Shown: positions 41,716 to 50,875 of the stretch, in pieces
How positions within the stretch are numbered: the first letter of the stretch is position 1
Layout of the letters: each line of letters starts with the position of its first letter
NCBI GenBank assembly: GCA_964555055.1
Contig: CAZKQW010000015.1
Span: 1 to 51,535, forward strand
Direction of reading: 5' to 3'
Length of the DNA stretch: 51,535 bases
From: GCA-016699445 sp964555055
GTDB lineage: Bacteria > UBA10199 > JACPAL01 > GCA-016699445
Program-made: the position numbers and the translations under genes
Notes under the pieces: model-generated
Database searches by the model: none
Seen by the model: only the letters and a program-made list of their open reading frames with translations
What the model was told of the DNA's origin: nothing

Positions 41716-43629
41716 ATGGGAAAAACGGGAAAAAAAATGATTGGGATCGACCTTGGGACCACGAACTCGGTCGTCGCCATTATGGAAGGTGGGGAACCAA
41801 AGGTCATCGTCAATGAAGAAGGGGCCCGCACCACCCCCTCCGTTGTCGCTTTTACCAAAGACGGAGAAGTTTTAGTGGGACAAGTCGCTAAACGGCAATC
41901 CGTTACCAATCCGGAAAACACCATTTATTCGATTAAGCGCTTCATGGGCCGCAAGAGTCAGGAAGTCAGCGACGAGCAAAAGATGGTGCCTTATAAAGTA
42001 GAAGCCTCTTCCAACGGAGATGCGCAAATCCAGATCCCGAATACTAATAAATCTTACAGTCCCCCGGAAATTTCGGCGAAGATCTTAATGAAACTGAAAA
42101 AAGCGGCGGAATCCTACTTAGGTGAAGCCGTCACCGAAGCCGTCATCACGGTGCCTGCTTATTTCAATGATAGCCAACGTCAGGCGACGAAGGATGCCGG
42201 TAAGATCGCCGGTCTCGACGTTAAACGCATCATCAACGAGCCGACGGCGGCGGCTTTGGCCTACGGCTTGGATAAAAAGAAGGATGAAACCATCGTCGTT
42301 TACGATTTCGGCGGCGGCACCTTCGACATATCCGTGCTCGAGGTCGGAGATAAAGTCGTCGAAGTCGTGTCAACTAACGGCGATACGCATTTAGGCGGTG
42401 ATAATTTCGACCAACGTATCATCGATTACCTCATCGCGGAATTTAAGAAGGACCAAGGCATCGATGTCTCAAAAGATAAGATGGTCCTGCAACGTTTGAA
42501 GGAAGCGGCGGAAAAAGCCAAAATCGAGCTTTCGGGTGTTTTGGAAACGGAGATCAACCTCCCCTTCTTGACTGCCGATGCCTCAGGGCCCAAGCACATG
42601 AATATCAAGCTTTCGCGCTCGAAGTTCGAGGCTCTCATCGATGACTTGATCGTGAAATCTTTTGAGCCTGTCCGCAAGGCTTTGGCCGATGCGAAGCTAT
42701 CGCCCTCCGACATCGACGAAGTCGTGCTCGTGGGAGGTTCGATCCGCGTGCCGAAAATCCAAGAGGAAGTGAAGAAATTCTTCGGCAAGGAACCTCATAA
42801 GGGAGTGAATCCCGATGAAGTCGTCGCTTTGGGTGCCGCGGTACAAGCCGGCGTATTGGCGGGCGATGTCAAGGATGTGCTTCTTTTAGACGTGACGCCA
42901 CTGACCTTGGGTATCGAGACCTTAGGCGGCGTCATGACGAAACTGATTGAACGAAATACGACGATCCCGACCAAGAAAAGCCAAATATTTTCCACGGCAG
43001 CTGACAATCAAACGTCCGTCGAAATCCACGTGCTCCAAGGAGAGCGCGAGATGGCTAATGCCAATCGGACTTTAGGGCGTTTTGTTCTAGACGGACTCCC
43101 CGCCGCTCCTCGTGGACTTCCTCAAGTGGAAGTGACGTTCGACATCGACGCGAACGGTATTTTGAACGTTTCCGCGAAGGATATGGCCTCCGGCAAGAAG
43201 CAGAATATCACCATCACCGCTTCTAGCGGCCTTTCCAAAGAAGAGATCGACAAACTCGTAAAGGACGCTCAAGCACACGAATCCGAAGACAAAAAGAAAC
43301 GAGAGGAAATCGAAGCCCGTAACGCCGCGGATGGGTTAGTCTATTCCACGGAAAAGACCTTAAAGGAAAATAAAGAAAAGCTGCCGATGAAAGTTGTGAA
43401 CGACATCGAAAAAGCCTTGGAGGACTGCAAAGCGGCTCTCAAAGAAAACGACATCGAAAACATCAAGAAAACGACGGAAGCTTTAGTAGCCACATCCCAT
43501 AAGATGGCGGAAGAGCTCTATAAGACCGCGCCAAAAGACGAGAATGGCCAACCCAAAGCTGATGCCGCCGAAGGGGATAAAAAGAACGACGATGCGGTGG
43601 ATGCCGAATTCACGGAAGCCAAGGACTAA
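41716..43629 (+). CDS. dnaK: Chaperone protein DnaK (Hsp70)
   Basis: A 637-residue Hsp70 of standard length. The nucleotide-binding domain shows IGIDLGTTNSVVA, AVITVPAYFNDSQRQATKDAG, VYDFGGGTFDISVLEVGD and VLVGGSIRVPKIQEEV; the linker DVLLLDVTPLTLGIET leads to the substrate-binding domain and a helical lid, ending in the acidic DDAVDAEFTEAKD tail. AAGGAG precedes the ATG at 41716. One small deviation is VGGSIRVP where most DnaK read VGGSTRMP. A terminator follows at 43656. It is divergent from dnaJ. Confidence 0.99.
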   Translation: MGKTGKKMIGIDLGTTNSVVAIMEGGEPKVIVNEEGARTTPSVVAFTKDGEVLVGQVAKRQSVTNPENTIYSIKRFMGRKSQEVSDEQKMVPYKVEASSNGDAQIQIPNTNKSYSPPEISAKILMKLKKAAESYLGEAVTEAVITVPAYFNDSQRQATKDAGKIAGLDVKRIINEPTAAALAYGLDKKKDETIVVYDFGGGTFDISVLEVGDKVVEVVSTNGDTHLGGDNFDQRIIDYLIAEFKKDQGIDVSKDKMVLQRLKEAAEKAKIELSGVLETEINLPFLTADASGPKHMNIKLSRSKFEALIDDLIVKSFEPVRKALADAKLSPSDIDEVVLVGGSIRVPKIQEEVKKFFGKEPHKGVNPDEVVALGAAVQAGVLAGDVKDVLLLDVTPLTLGIETLGGVMTKLIERNTTIPTKKSQIFSTAADNQTSVEIHVLQGEREMANANRTLGRFVLDGLPAAPRGLPQVEVTFDIDANGILNVSAKDMASGKKQNITITASSGLSKEEIDKLVKDAQAHESEDKKKREEIEARNAADGLVYSTEKTLKENKEKLPMKVVNDIEKALEDCKAALKENDIENIKKTTEALVATSHKMAEELYKTAPKDENGQPKADAAEGDKKNDDAVDAEFTEAKD

Positions 43630-43655
43630 GCCAATAAAGCTCCCCCAAGGAGTTC

Positions 43656-43690
43656 AGCCCTGCACCTAAGCGGTGTGGGGCTTTTTTTTT
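43656..43690 (+). terminator. Rho-independent terminator after dnaK
   Basis: A hairpin AGCCCTGCACC / GGTGTGGGGCT, with one or two G-T pairs, is closed by a five-base loop and followed by nine T residues. It lies 26 bases after the dnaK stop. Confidence 0.88.
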
Positions 43691-43724
43691 GACTTAAAGA
43701 GTCATTCGCCTTTATTCCAAACAC

Positions 43725-44465
43725 ATGCTTTACCAATTGGGTGCCGTCCCTTACTGGAATTCCCTTCCGCTAATCCATGACCTTCCGGAGAAACCGAGGT
43801 TGGAAGTTCCCGCTGCTTTAGCGCGGCTTTTGAAAATCGGCGAAATCGACGTCGCGACCGCTCCTATCGTCACGCTCTTTGAAAATCCCCACTATAGTTT
43901 AGTACCCGGCATCTGTATCGGATCCAGAGGGGCTGTGAAAAGCGTGAAAATTTTCTTCGCAAGCCCCGATATTAACGCTCACAATGTCAAATCGATCTAT
44001 CTTGATATGGAGTCTCGGACATCCGCCCTTCTCCTAAAAGTATTATTGAAGTTTAAATATGGGAGAAAACTGGACGATATCCAATTCTTCCACCCCATCC
44101 CACCGCGCCATGTAGAAGGTAAACTTTTGATCGGCGATAAAGCCATGTTGGAAATCGCCACGGGGCCGTCTTTGGATTTGGGTCAAGAATGGAGCGAATG
44201 GACCAAACTTCCCTTCGTATTCGCCGCGTGGATAAGCCGTCATCCTGAAATCGGAGATAAAACCGTGAAGATACTCCAAGAAGCACGCGATCGGGGTATA
44301 GGGCATATCGCTTCCGTTATACCACCACATCCAGCGCTTCCCTTCGAGACCGTGAAAGAATATCTCGAAAACCTAAATTATTTTTTAGGTGACGGGGAAA
44401 CAAAAGCTATCGCTCTTTTTAAGGATTATATCCAGGAAGGCCGGTTTTTACCGGCTTTATCTTAA
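43725..44465 (+). CDS. mqnA: Chorismate dehydratase, menaquinone synthesis (futalosine pathway)
   Basis: A 246-residue MqnA, which dehydrates chorismate to 3-enolpyruvylbenzoate, the first step of the futalosine route to menaquinone. Landmarks are GAVPYWNSLPL at the N-terminus, the ALARLLKIGEIDVATAPIVTLFEN segment, YLDMESRTSALLLKVLL, LLIGDKAM and LPFVFAAWISR. MqnA and MqnD are related periplasmic-binding-fold enzymes; the N-terminal motif and length fit MqnA better. No other mqn gene is close. It starts 35 bases after the dnaK terminator, with no ribosome binding site of note, and converges on the OmpA-family gene. Confidence 0.92.
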   Translation: MLYQLGAVPYWNSLPLIHDLPEKPRLEVPAALARLLKIGEIDVATAPIVTLFENPHYSLVPGICIGSRGAVKSVKIFFASPDINAHNVKSIYLDMESRTSALLLKVLLKFKYGRKLDDIQFFHPIPPRHVEGKLLIGDKAMLEIATGPSLDLGQEWSEWTKLPFVFAAWISRHPEIGDKTVKILQEARDRGIGHIASVIPPHPALPFETVKEYLENLNYFLGDGETKAIALFKDYIQEGRFLPALS

Positions 44466-44474
44466 GCCCCAAGC

Positions 44475-45764
44475 TTATTTGACCAGTAGGAGATCAACGC
44501 GGCGATTTTGGGCTCGCCCTTCGGCGGTAGCGTTCGAAGCCTTAGGCTTCAATTCGCCATAACCCTTTACGGACATGCGCGCGTCATCGTCGACCTTAGA
44601 TTTTAAGTAGTGAAGTGCGTTACCGGCCCGTTTTTCCGAAAGCTTCTGATTGTATTTTACCGTGCCGACGCTGTCTGTATGACCTTCCACCGCCAAGCGG
44701 GATTTAGGATGTTTATTCAAGAAAGCCGCTTGTTCATCCAAGAAAGTCCGGGCTTCACGAGAAATTTCGGCATGATCGAAATCGAAGTAAATGGACACGG
44801 GACGACCGACGACGGGTTCCCGGCGCTGCGAGAATGGATGGGTGCGAAACGTCAATCCCGTCACGATGCGATAATCGGGAGAACCATATCCGGAAACAAG
44901 CCCAGTCCCCGCACCGACGCTCCAAGCGATACGATCCTCAAGGAAGTGGGCGCGAAACCCACCTAAAGCTTCTAAAGGCGAAGCTTGGCGATTCGTGCCA
45001 AAGTCGCTGATCATCGTCGCTCCATAGAGATCTCCCACGAGATCGAGCCTATTCTTAATTAAGGCCACACTGAGACCTAAACCGTAGGTGAACTCGTCTC
45101 CTACCGTCAACGGGGTCACCCCAGCTCCCTGAGTGACTGTGTTGTCGTCAAAGCGACCACGGTAGCCTATATTCACGGCGGCATTAAAACGTCCGATCGT
45201 TTTTTCGACAGCTGCTTTGATTCCCATGATCAAGCCTTCGTCACCGGTGAAATCATCTACTGATCCTGAAGGAATCTCGACGAAAGGGATCAAAGCCAAG
45301 CATAATGGGCTGTTTTCTTGGCTCAAGAGGTTCATACGACCGTATAAGGAAATATCCCCTATGTTGTAGGATTTTTCCGTCACGGTACCGCCACCCACCG
45401 GGAGGTGCTTCACAAGGCTTAAAGGAATATCCATGCCCAGGGTAAAACGGCGATGCAGTCCCGCTTCGACTTGTAAATCTTGAGTGAACAGCCACGGCAC
45501 GATTTCACGTTCCACACCGCCGATGGTGATATCCTGGATGGTGAGAGGGCCTTTATCGAAATTGAAATTAAGACCAAACCCCAACTCACCTTTCGGTAAG
45601 GATTCAGCACCTGAGACGCGAAATGAACCTCCGCGACCTATGTAAGGATTATAAGTTTGCACGTTCAACGAAAACGCGTCTCGTTCAAAAACACCCCAAG
45701 TGATAATAAAGAAGAAGAATAAAAATCCAGAGATGCTCTGAATACGCGTTTTTCTTTGGTTCAT
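44475..45764 (-). CDS. OmpA-family outer-membrane protein
   Basis: A 429-residue protein. The ATG at 45764 has GGAG five bases upstream; the longer frame adds no domain. A signal peptide covers residues about 1-34. Residues 35-310 alternate short amphipathic strands and end in 'GLTFRTHPF', as in an outer-membrane beta-barrel. The C-terminal OmpA domain (about 320-429) opens with IYFDFDHAEIS and holds VEGHTDSVGTVKYNQKLSEKRAGNALHYL and ENRRVDLLLVK-type end, which binds peptidoglycan and ties the outer membrane to the wall. It shares a 148-base intergenic region with the divergent SBBP gene. Confidence 0.9.
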   Translation of the reverse strand: MNQRKTRIQSISGFLFFFFIITWGVFERDAFSLNVQTYNPYIGRGGSFRVSGAESLPKGELGFGLNFNFDKGPLTIQDITIGGVEREIVPWLFTQDLQVEAGLHRRFTLGMDIPLSLVKHLPVGGGTVTEKSYNIGDISLYGRMNLLSQENSPLCLALIPFVEIPSGSVDDFTGDEGLIMGIKAAVEKTIGRFNAAVNIGYRGRFDDNTVTQGAGVTPLTVGDEFTYGLGLSVALIKNRLDLVGDLYGATMISDFGTNRQASPLEALGGFRAHFLEDRIAWSVGAGTGLVSGYGSPDYRIVTGLTFRTHPFSQRREPVVGRPVSIYFDFDHAEISREARTFLDEQAAFLNKHPKSRLAVEGHTDSVGTVKYNQKLSEKRAGNALHYLKSKVDDDARMSVKGYGELKPKASNATAEGRAQNRRVDLLLVK

Positions 45765-45912
45765 AAAAACTCCACAACTTTTTGCTTCGGTTTGTCGACG
45801 AATCGCAGCAGTGTGAATGCGCGTAAAAAATATATAACTGAATGTCACGAGAAAAGTAAGAAATCGCGATTCCCCTTGACATACAAGGCGATTAACTCTT
45901 CTAAGGAGATTT

Positions 45913-47622
45913 ATGAAAACGACGAATACGAAGCTCAGCAAGACTTTTTTTGCTTTCCTGACGTTCATAACACTCGTCATTTTTTCGACGATGAGATCGG
46001 CTTACGGCAATCCCGTGATTACTTTTGGACGCTTCGTGGGTGGGAGCGCGCAAGACTACGCATGTAGCGTTAAAGTTTCCGCCTCAGGAGATATTTATCT
46101 CGTTAGCGAAACCAATTCTTCCGACTTTCCCACCACACCAGGAGCCTTCCGCACTTCAATGCCTTCGGCGACGACGAATATCGCTGTCACCAAACTTTCT
46201 TCGACGGGAGACATTCTTTATTCAACATACATAGGAGCGGCTTCCTCGGCGAATCGATGTGGCGGCAGCTTTGTTGATGCTTCAGGACGCGTTTATGTCA
46301 CCGGTTGGACTTATGGGTCCGATTTCCCAACGACTACCGGAGCTTACCAAAGGACGGCGCGAGGAGCCGCCGACGCTTTTCTTCTTATTCTCAGTGCGGA
46401 TGGATCGACAGTGGAATATTCAACTCTTTTCGGAGGTGGTGACTACGAATGGCCTATGGACATGGCGGTTGATTCTCTCGGACGCGCTTGGATCGTCGGC
46501 GAGAGCGGCCATGGAAGCGTTGCGGGTTTTCATCTGCAGGGGAATCTTCCTCTCAGAAACGAAGCTCAGATATCTTTAAACGGTTTGAGCGATGGTTTTG
46601 TTGCCTTAATCGACCCGACACAAGCCATAGCCTCAGACCAATTAGTTTACGCGACTTACTTAGGAGGCAGCGGTCAAGAGATTCTTCGCGCCATTACCCT
46701 GGATCGCGCCGGAAACCCATGGATCACAGGAACCACCACGTCTTCGAACTATCCTACGCGTAACGCGTACCGTTCCACACTTAGTGGAGCTACCGATGTT
46801 ATCGTGACGAGTATCGACCCAAGACAGTTGGGAAGCGATACGGTAACGTATTCGACTTATTTCGGTGGATCCGGCCGTGAGTTTGGTGGCGATGCCATCG
46901 CGTTGACCTCGGCCGGCAGAGTTATCGTAACGGGAAACACACGCTCCACCGATTTCCCCCTTCCGGTGACACCTCCTCCCGCCGATTCTACCTGCGCTCA
47001 AGACGGAACGTGTGAAGGCTTCGCGGATGCTTTTCTCTTGCTTTTGGATCCTCAAGAGACGGGAACCGATCAATTGATCTACGGCACTTATTTCGGCGGT
47101 AGCGCCTTTGATTACGGACAAGTACTCCTGCCTCTCCCGGGTGGTGAACTTGCATTAGGAGGAGTCACGCAATCGGCCAACCTTCCTTTTCCCACCAACA
47201 CGCGAGGCGTAAGTTCCGGTGGGTTTAACGCCTTTATCTCTTTTTGGGACCTGGATGCGGATCCCACGCTTTCCAATAGCGTCATCCTTCAAAGCAATAC
47301 CGACGATTTCATCACTTCAATGGCTCCTATCAACGCAAATCAGTTCATTGTTGCCGGGTACTCATCCTCTTCCAGTTTCGCAGGGCTTGATCCCGCAACT
47401 TTCCATGGACAACCCGATGCTTATGTCCTGCGTATGAACTATACGCCGCCCACCACGGGAACGCCTGCCGGATCTGGTGGCGCTTCGGGAGGCACCGGTG
47501 GGGCCTCTGGAGGAACTGGAGGGAGCTCCGGCAGCGGTGGCACGACTCCCTCTCCCGCCATCATCCCGGGACAGGAATACCGAGTGGGTGGAAATGCGGG
47601 ATGCTCTCTTCTCTCACGCTAA
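45913..47622 (+). CDS. Secreted SBBP-repeat protein with Gly/Ser linker and conserved C-terminal tail (paralog 1)
   Basis: A 569-residue exported protein. The signal peptide ends near AYG|NP (residue 32). Residues about 35-510 contain beta-propeller-like SBBP repeats, each built around 'YSTYxGG...AVDxxGRxYVTGxTxSxDFPTT'. A glycine/serine-rich linker (GSGGASGGTGGASGGTGG) follows, then a tail with IIPGQEYRVGGNAGCSLL. The same tail ends the next protein, which suggests that it is a functional element, for example a surface-retention or maturation signal with its single cysteine. AAGGAG lies seven bases before the ATG at 45913. The ligand is unknown. Confidence 0.82.
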   Translation: MKTTNTKLSKTFFAFLTFITLVIFSTMRSAYGNPVITFGRFVGGSAQDYACSVKVSASGDIYLVSETNSSDFPTTPGAFRTSMPSATTNIAVTKLSSTGDILYSTYIGAASSANRCGGSFVDASGRVYVTGWTYGSDFPTTTGAYQRTARGAADAFLLILSADGSTVEYSTLFGGGDYEWPMDMAVDSLGRAWIVGESGHGSVAGFHLQGNLPLRNEAQISLNGLSDGFVALIDPTQAIASDQLVYATYLGGSGQEILRAITLDRAGNPWITGTTTSSNYPTRNAYRSTLSGATDVIVTSIDPRQLGSDTVTYSTYFGGSGREFGGDAIALTSAGRVIVTGNTRSTDFPLPVTPPPADSTCAQDGTCEGFADAFLLLLDPQETGTDQLIYGTYFGGSAFDYGQVLLPLPGGELALGGVTQSANLPFPTNTRGVSSGGFNAFISFWDLDADPTLSNSVILQSNTDDFITSMAPINANQFIVAGYSSSSSFAGLDPATFHGQPDAYVLRMNYTPPTTGTPAGSGGASGGTGGASGGTGGSSGSGGTTPSPAIIPGQEYRVGGNAGCSLLSR

Positions 47623-47721
47623 CCCCCTGAGACCCATAAATTCATCTAAAGTGATAAAAAAGATGTCTTTATTTAAAAAATAGTATATGTTTCAATGATA
47701 TATACTACAGAGGGGTCTCTA

Positions 47722-49377
47722 ATGCGTATTCTTATCTTTATTGGTATTTTTGTCTTAGGATCGGTTTTTACCTCATCAGTCCACGCTGATACCGATCCTG
47801 AAATCACTTTATTCGGGACTTTAGGCGCCAAATTAGAAGACACACCTTGCCATGTAGGACTCGATGGGAGTGGAAATATTTATATCGTCGCTGAATCAAA
47901 TTCTTCAAACTACCCAACGACACCCGGGGCTTTCTTGAACTTCAACCCCTCGCGTAATCTCAATATCGTCGTCACGAAACTCGATTCCACGGGAAGCGTT
48001 GTGTATTCGACATTCGTAGGATCGACGACCTCCAATAGTCGTTGCGGAGGCGCGTTTGTGGATACGGCGGGAAGAGTCTACATCACCGGTTGGACGACGC
48101 GCGCGGATTACCCGACGACACCGAACGCTTATCAACGTACGATTCGCGGGGATACGGACGTTTTTGTTTCGATTTTAAACCCGACCGGCTCCGCCCTTGA
48201 ATATTCGACTTTTTTAGGAAGCTCTGACCATGACGAGGGACACGGCATCGCTGTCGACGCGACGGGGCGGCTCTGGGTAACGGGACAAACATCGGGTAGA
48301 GACCTCCCCGCCAGGAATGCCGTCCAAAGCACGTTACGAGGCTCGTCGGATGGCTTCGCATTTTTATTAAACCCTTCATTACCGCCTGCGGATCAGCTCA
48401 TCTATGCAACTTACCTCGGGGGTGACGCAGCGGATTCTTTGGATAGCCTGGCTCTTGATTCAGAAGGGAATCCGACTTTAGCAGGTTGGAGCTCTTCGAT
48501 AAACTACCCCGCGGTAAACGCCTTTCAAAGCTCCCTAAATGGAAGCACCGACGGAGTGATCAGTCGCATCAACGCGGCGCTGTCAGGCTCTTCGTCCCTG
48601 ACTTATTCCACCTATTTTGGGGGAAGCGGACGGGAATCCCTTTTGAATAAAGTGCGTATGATGCCTAGCGGCACTCTTTTAATCTCCGGTCATACGGAAT
48701 CGCCGAGCTTACCCGTAGCGGCCACTCCTCCGTACGACGGTACCTGCGGATCCAGCGGCACATGCGACGGTCATTCAGACGCTTTTTGGATTCTCTTCAA
48801 TCCCAACGCATCCGGAAGTTCCCAGCTCATTTACAGCACTTACTTCGGCGGCATAGAAATTGACCGCGCTTACAGCATCGCTTTTACAAACGATAAGATC
48901 GCCGTCGTCGGATCCACTCGCTCAGGAGATCTACCCTTTGCCGGGAACGTGCGAGGACCTTCAGCGGAAGGTGAAAATGCCTTCGTATCTTTGTGGGAAA
49001 TCGACGGAACGCCCTCTCTTTTAAATAGCGTAGTCCTTCAGGGGAACTCCGATGATAGAGCGAGAGACGTTGTTTTCGAATCTAATGGGGATCTTCTTGT
49101 CGTGGGATCGACGGTCTCCCGTCAATTCACGAATCTCGACGTCATCGTGCGCGATGATATTCGTTTATTACCCGATATCTTCCTCACCAGACTTCATTAT
49201 TCGCCGGCGACGTTAACGGGCGCAGGAAGCGGAGGGACTTCCGGAAACGCGGGCAGTTCAGGGGCCGGTGGAGACGGCGGAGTCTCCGGGACCTCCCCTG
49301 TTCCCACCATTATTTTCGGACAAGAATACCGAGTGGGTGGTAACGCCGTAAACTGCTCGCTGATCCTTACTGACTAA
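47722..49377 (+). CDS. Secreted SBBP-repeat protein (paralog 2)
   Basis: A 551-residue paralog of the preceding gene, in tandem and 99 bases away. The ATG at 47722 is preferred over an ATG at 47695 because GAGGGG precedes it and the signal peptide (MRILIFIGIFVLGSVFTSSVHA) then starts at residue 1. The repeats keep the order and spacing of paralog 1, including the CGGAFVDTAGRVYITGWT and DGTCGSSGTCDGHSDAF-like cysteine segments. The linker (GAGSGGTSGNAGSSGAGG) and tail (IIFGQEYRVGGNAVNCSL) are conserved although the repeats have diverged. It is probably a surface beta-propeller protein. A dispersed repeat (copy B) overlaps its stop codon. Confidence 0.82.
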   Translation: MRILIFIGIFVLGSVFTSSVHADTDPEITLFGTLGAKLEDTPCHVGLDGSGNIYIVAESNSSNYPTTPGAFLNFNPSRNLNIVVTKLDSTGSVVYSTFVGSTTSNSRCGGAFVDTAGRVYITGWTTRADYPTTPNAYQRTIRGDTDVFVSILNPTGSALEYSTFLGSSDHDEGHGIAVDATGRLWVTGQTSGRDLPARNAVQSTLRGSSDGFAFLLNPSLPPADQLIYATYLGGDAADSLDSLALDSEGNPTLAGWSSSINYPAVNAFQSSLNGSTDGVISRINAALSGSSSLTYSTYFGGSGRESLLNKVRMMPSGTLLISGHTESPSLPVAATPPYDGTCGSSGTCDGHSDAFWILFNPNASGSSQLIYSTYFGGIEIDRAYSIAFTNDKIAVVGSTRSGDLPFAGNVRGPSAEGENAFVSLWEIDGTPSLLNSVVLQGNSDDRARDVVFESNGDLLVVGSTVSRQFTNLDVIVRDDIRLLPDIFLTRLHYSPATLTGAGSGGTSGNAGSSGAGGDGGVSGTSPVPTIIFGQEYRVGGNAVNCSLILTD

Positions 49378-49455
49378 CAGAGCCGTAGTAGACGAAGCTC
49401 TTTCTATGCGGCCCTGTTGTGCTGGCTATCGCATTTATAGACTCTACGGACGACT
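49374..49455 (-). repeat. Dispersed intergenic element, copy B
   Basis: The reverse complement of this stretch aligns with 30023-30113. It keeps AGTCGTCCGTA, CTATAAATGCG, GCACAACAGGGCC, CATAG, CGTCTA and TGTTAG; a gap of about ten bases falls between CATAG and CGTCTA. It overlaps the stop codon of the upstream SBBP gene, as copy A overlaps that of its upstream gene. Relative to the neighbouring gene the two copies have opposite orientation. Confidence 0.7.
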
Positions 49456-49510
49456 GGACAGTAAACACCCAAGAACTTGACAGAAGCATCTCTCCGAGGT
49501 CTTTGGGCTC

Positions 49511-50830
49511 ATGACGCCTGACTCCTTATTGGAGAATCGAAACGAATTTTCCGATCTTCCCTTCGAAGCCATCGTCAAGACCGATCTTTTACGCTTAGGC
49601 ATTTCGTTCACACCTCAAGCCCTGGAAGCTTCGAAAGCCTCAAAACCGAAATCCTACTTCATCTTTTCATTCGACCGCGCCATGCAGAAAGACCTTTCTT
49701 TCGCCGAAAAGAGATCCGCTCCCGAGGAAATCGCCCTCTTGGGCGGACCTTATGATTTTAAACGGACGATCGTTTCGGTGCGCATAAATCCAGACTCTCC
49801 TTACCGCGTGGACGTTCCTGTCCCTTTAAATGAAAAGCCAATAAAAGAATTTTCGGGGCTGCAACTCCAGTTATTCCTCGACCAAGAAAGAATCTGCGAC
49901 GTGGCCCTTCCCTCTTTTCCGGACTATTACGCCACTCCCCTACCAAACGGAAAATCCGTATGCGACATCACACCCACCATTGAATGGGGCTACCTCATTT
50001 ACATCACCGCTTTTCGACTTTGCCAATACTTCGGAGCCGACGAGGAGTGCGCGTTTTGCGATATCAACCATAACTACCGCCAACAAAAAGCCGAAGGTCG
50101 GCCGTACACGGGAATCAAATCGATCGAAGACGTGTTGGAAGCGCTCAGGATCATTGAAGCACGCGACCCCAAGAAACTTAGCCATGCGTATACCGTAACC
50201 GGCGGTAGCATCACGTCTCGCTTGAACGGGATGAACGAGTCTCAATTCTACGCCCAATACGCCCGAGCCATTGAAGAGGCGTTTCCCGGGCGCTGGATCG
50301 GCAAGGCCGTCGTCCAAGGACTGCCGGACGACGAGATCCGCGAGCTCAAGGACGCGGGCTACCGCATCTACCATCCGAATTACGAGGTCTGGGACGAAAA
50401 AATCTTCGATCACGTGTGTCCCGGCAAGGCGCGCTACGTCGGCCAAAAGGAATGGATCCGGCGCATCTTGGCTGGAGCGAAAATTTTCGAGCCTCGGAAC
50501 GTGATCCCAAACTTCGTTGCCGGCGTCGAAATGGCCAAGCCGTTCGGCTTCGACGGCGTCGAGGACGCTATCCAGTCGACGCGGGCCGGATTGGATTTCT
50601 TCATGTCTCAGGGTATCTGCCCACGTTTCACCGTATGGTGCGTCGAACCGAACACGACCCTCGCGAAAACAAATTCCGAGCCACCGCCGCTAAAGTATTA
50701 TTTAAGGCTCCTACAAGAGTATAGGGAGACGTTCCGAAAGTATAGGCTTCCCATCCCTCCAGGCTACGGCGAGGCCGGCCTCGGCAAAGCCGTCTTTTCC
50801 GTCAGTGCTTTCATGGACGTCTTGCCTTAG
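49511..50830 (+). CDS. Radical SAM protein with Cx8CxxC cluster
   Basis: A 439-residue protein. The likely [4Fe-4S] cluster cysteines are C171, C180 and C183 (CQYFGADEECAFCDIN), a Cx8CxxC spacing instead of the usual Cx3CxxC. The following TVTGGSITSR and the strand order (YTVTGG, WIGKAVVQGLPDDEI, IYHPNYEVWDE, VIPNFVAGVEMAKPFG, ICPRFTVWCVEPNTTL) fit a SAM barrel. An N-terminal domain of about 155 residues precedes the barrel and is not recognised. Substrate and reaction are unknown. An ATG at 49511 lacks a strong ribosome binding site. An AmpG-like transporter follows 45 bases later on the same strand. Confidence 0.82.
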   Translation: MTPDSLLENRNEFSDLPFEAIVKTDLLRLGISFTPQALEASKASKPKSYFIFSFDRAMQKDLSFAEKRSAPEEIALLGGPYDFKRTIVSVRINPDSPYRVDVPVPLNEKPIKEFSGLQLQLFLDQERICDVALPSFPDYYATPLPNGKSVCDITPTIEWGYLIYITAFRLCQYFGADEECAFCDINHNYRQQKAEGRPYTGIKSIEDVLEALRIIEARDPKKLSHAYTVTGGSITSRLNGMNESQFYAQYARAIEEAFPGRWIGKAVVQGLPDDEIRELKDAGYRIYHPNYEVWDEKIFDHVCPGKARYVGQKEWIRRILAGAKIFEPRNVIPNFVAGVEMAKPFGFDGVEDAIQSTRAGLDFFMSQGICPRFTVWCVEPNTTLAKTNSEPPPLKYYLRLLQEYRETFRKYRLPIPPGYGEAGLGKAVFSVSAFMDVLP

Positions 50831-50875
50831 TTTTTTCTGTTCACGACTCGACGAACCGGGTAATAAACATCTTTC

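Noticed and set aside
45876..45904. TTGACA upstream of the first SBBP gene as a promoter
   Set aside because: With a normal spacer the -10 box would fall next to the ribosome binding site and transcription would start within the start codon region, which contradicts the strong AAGGAG.
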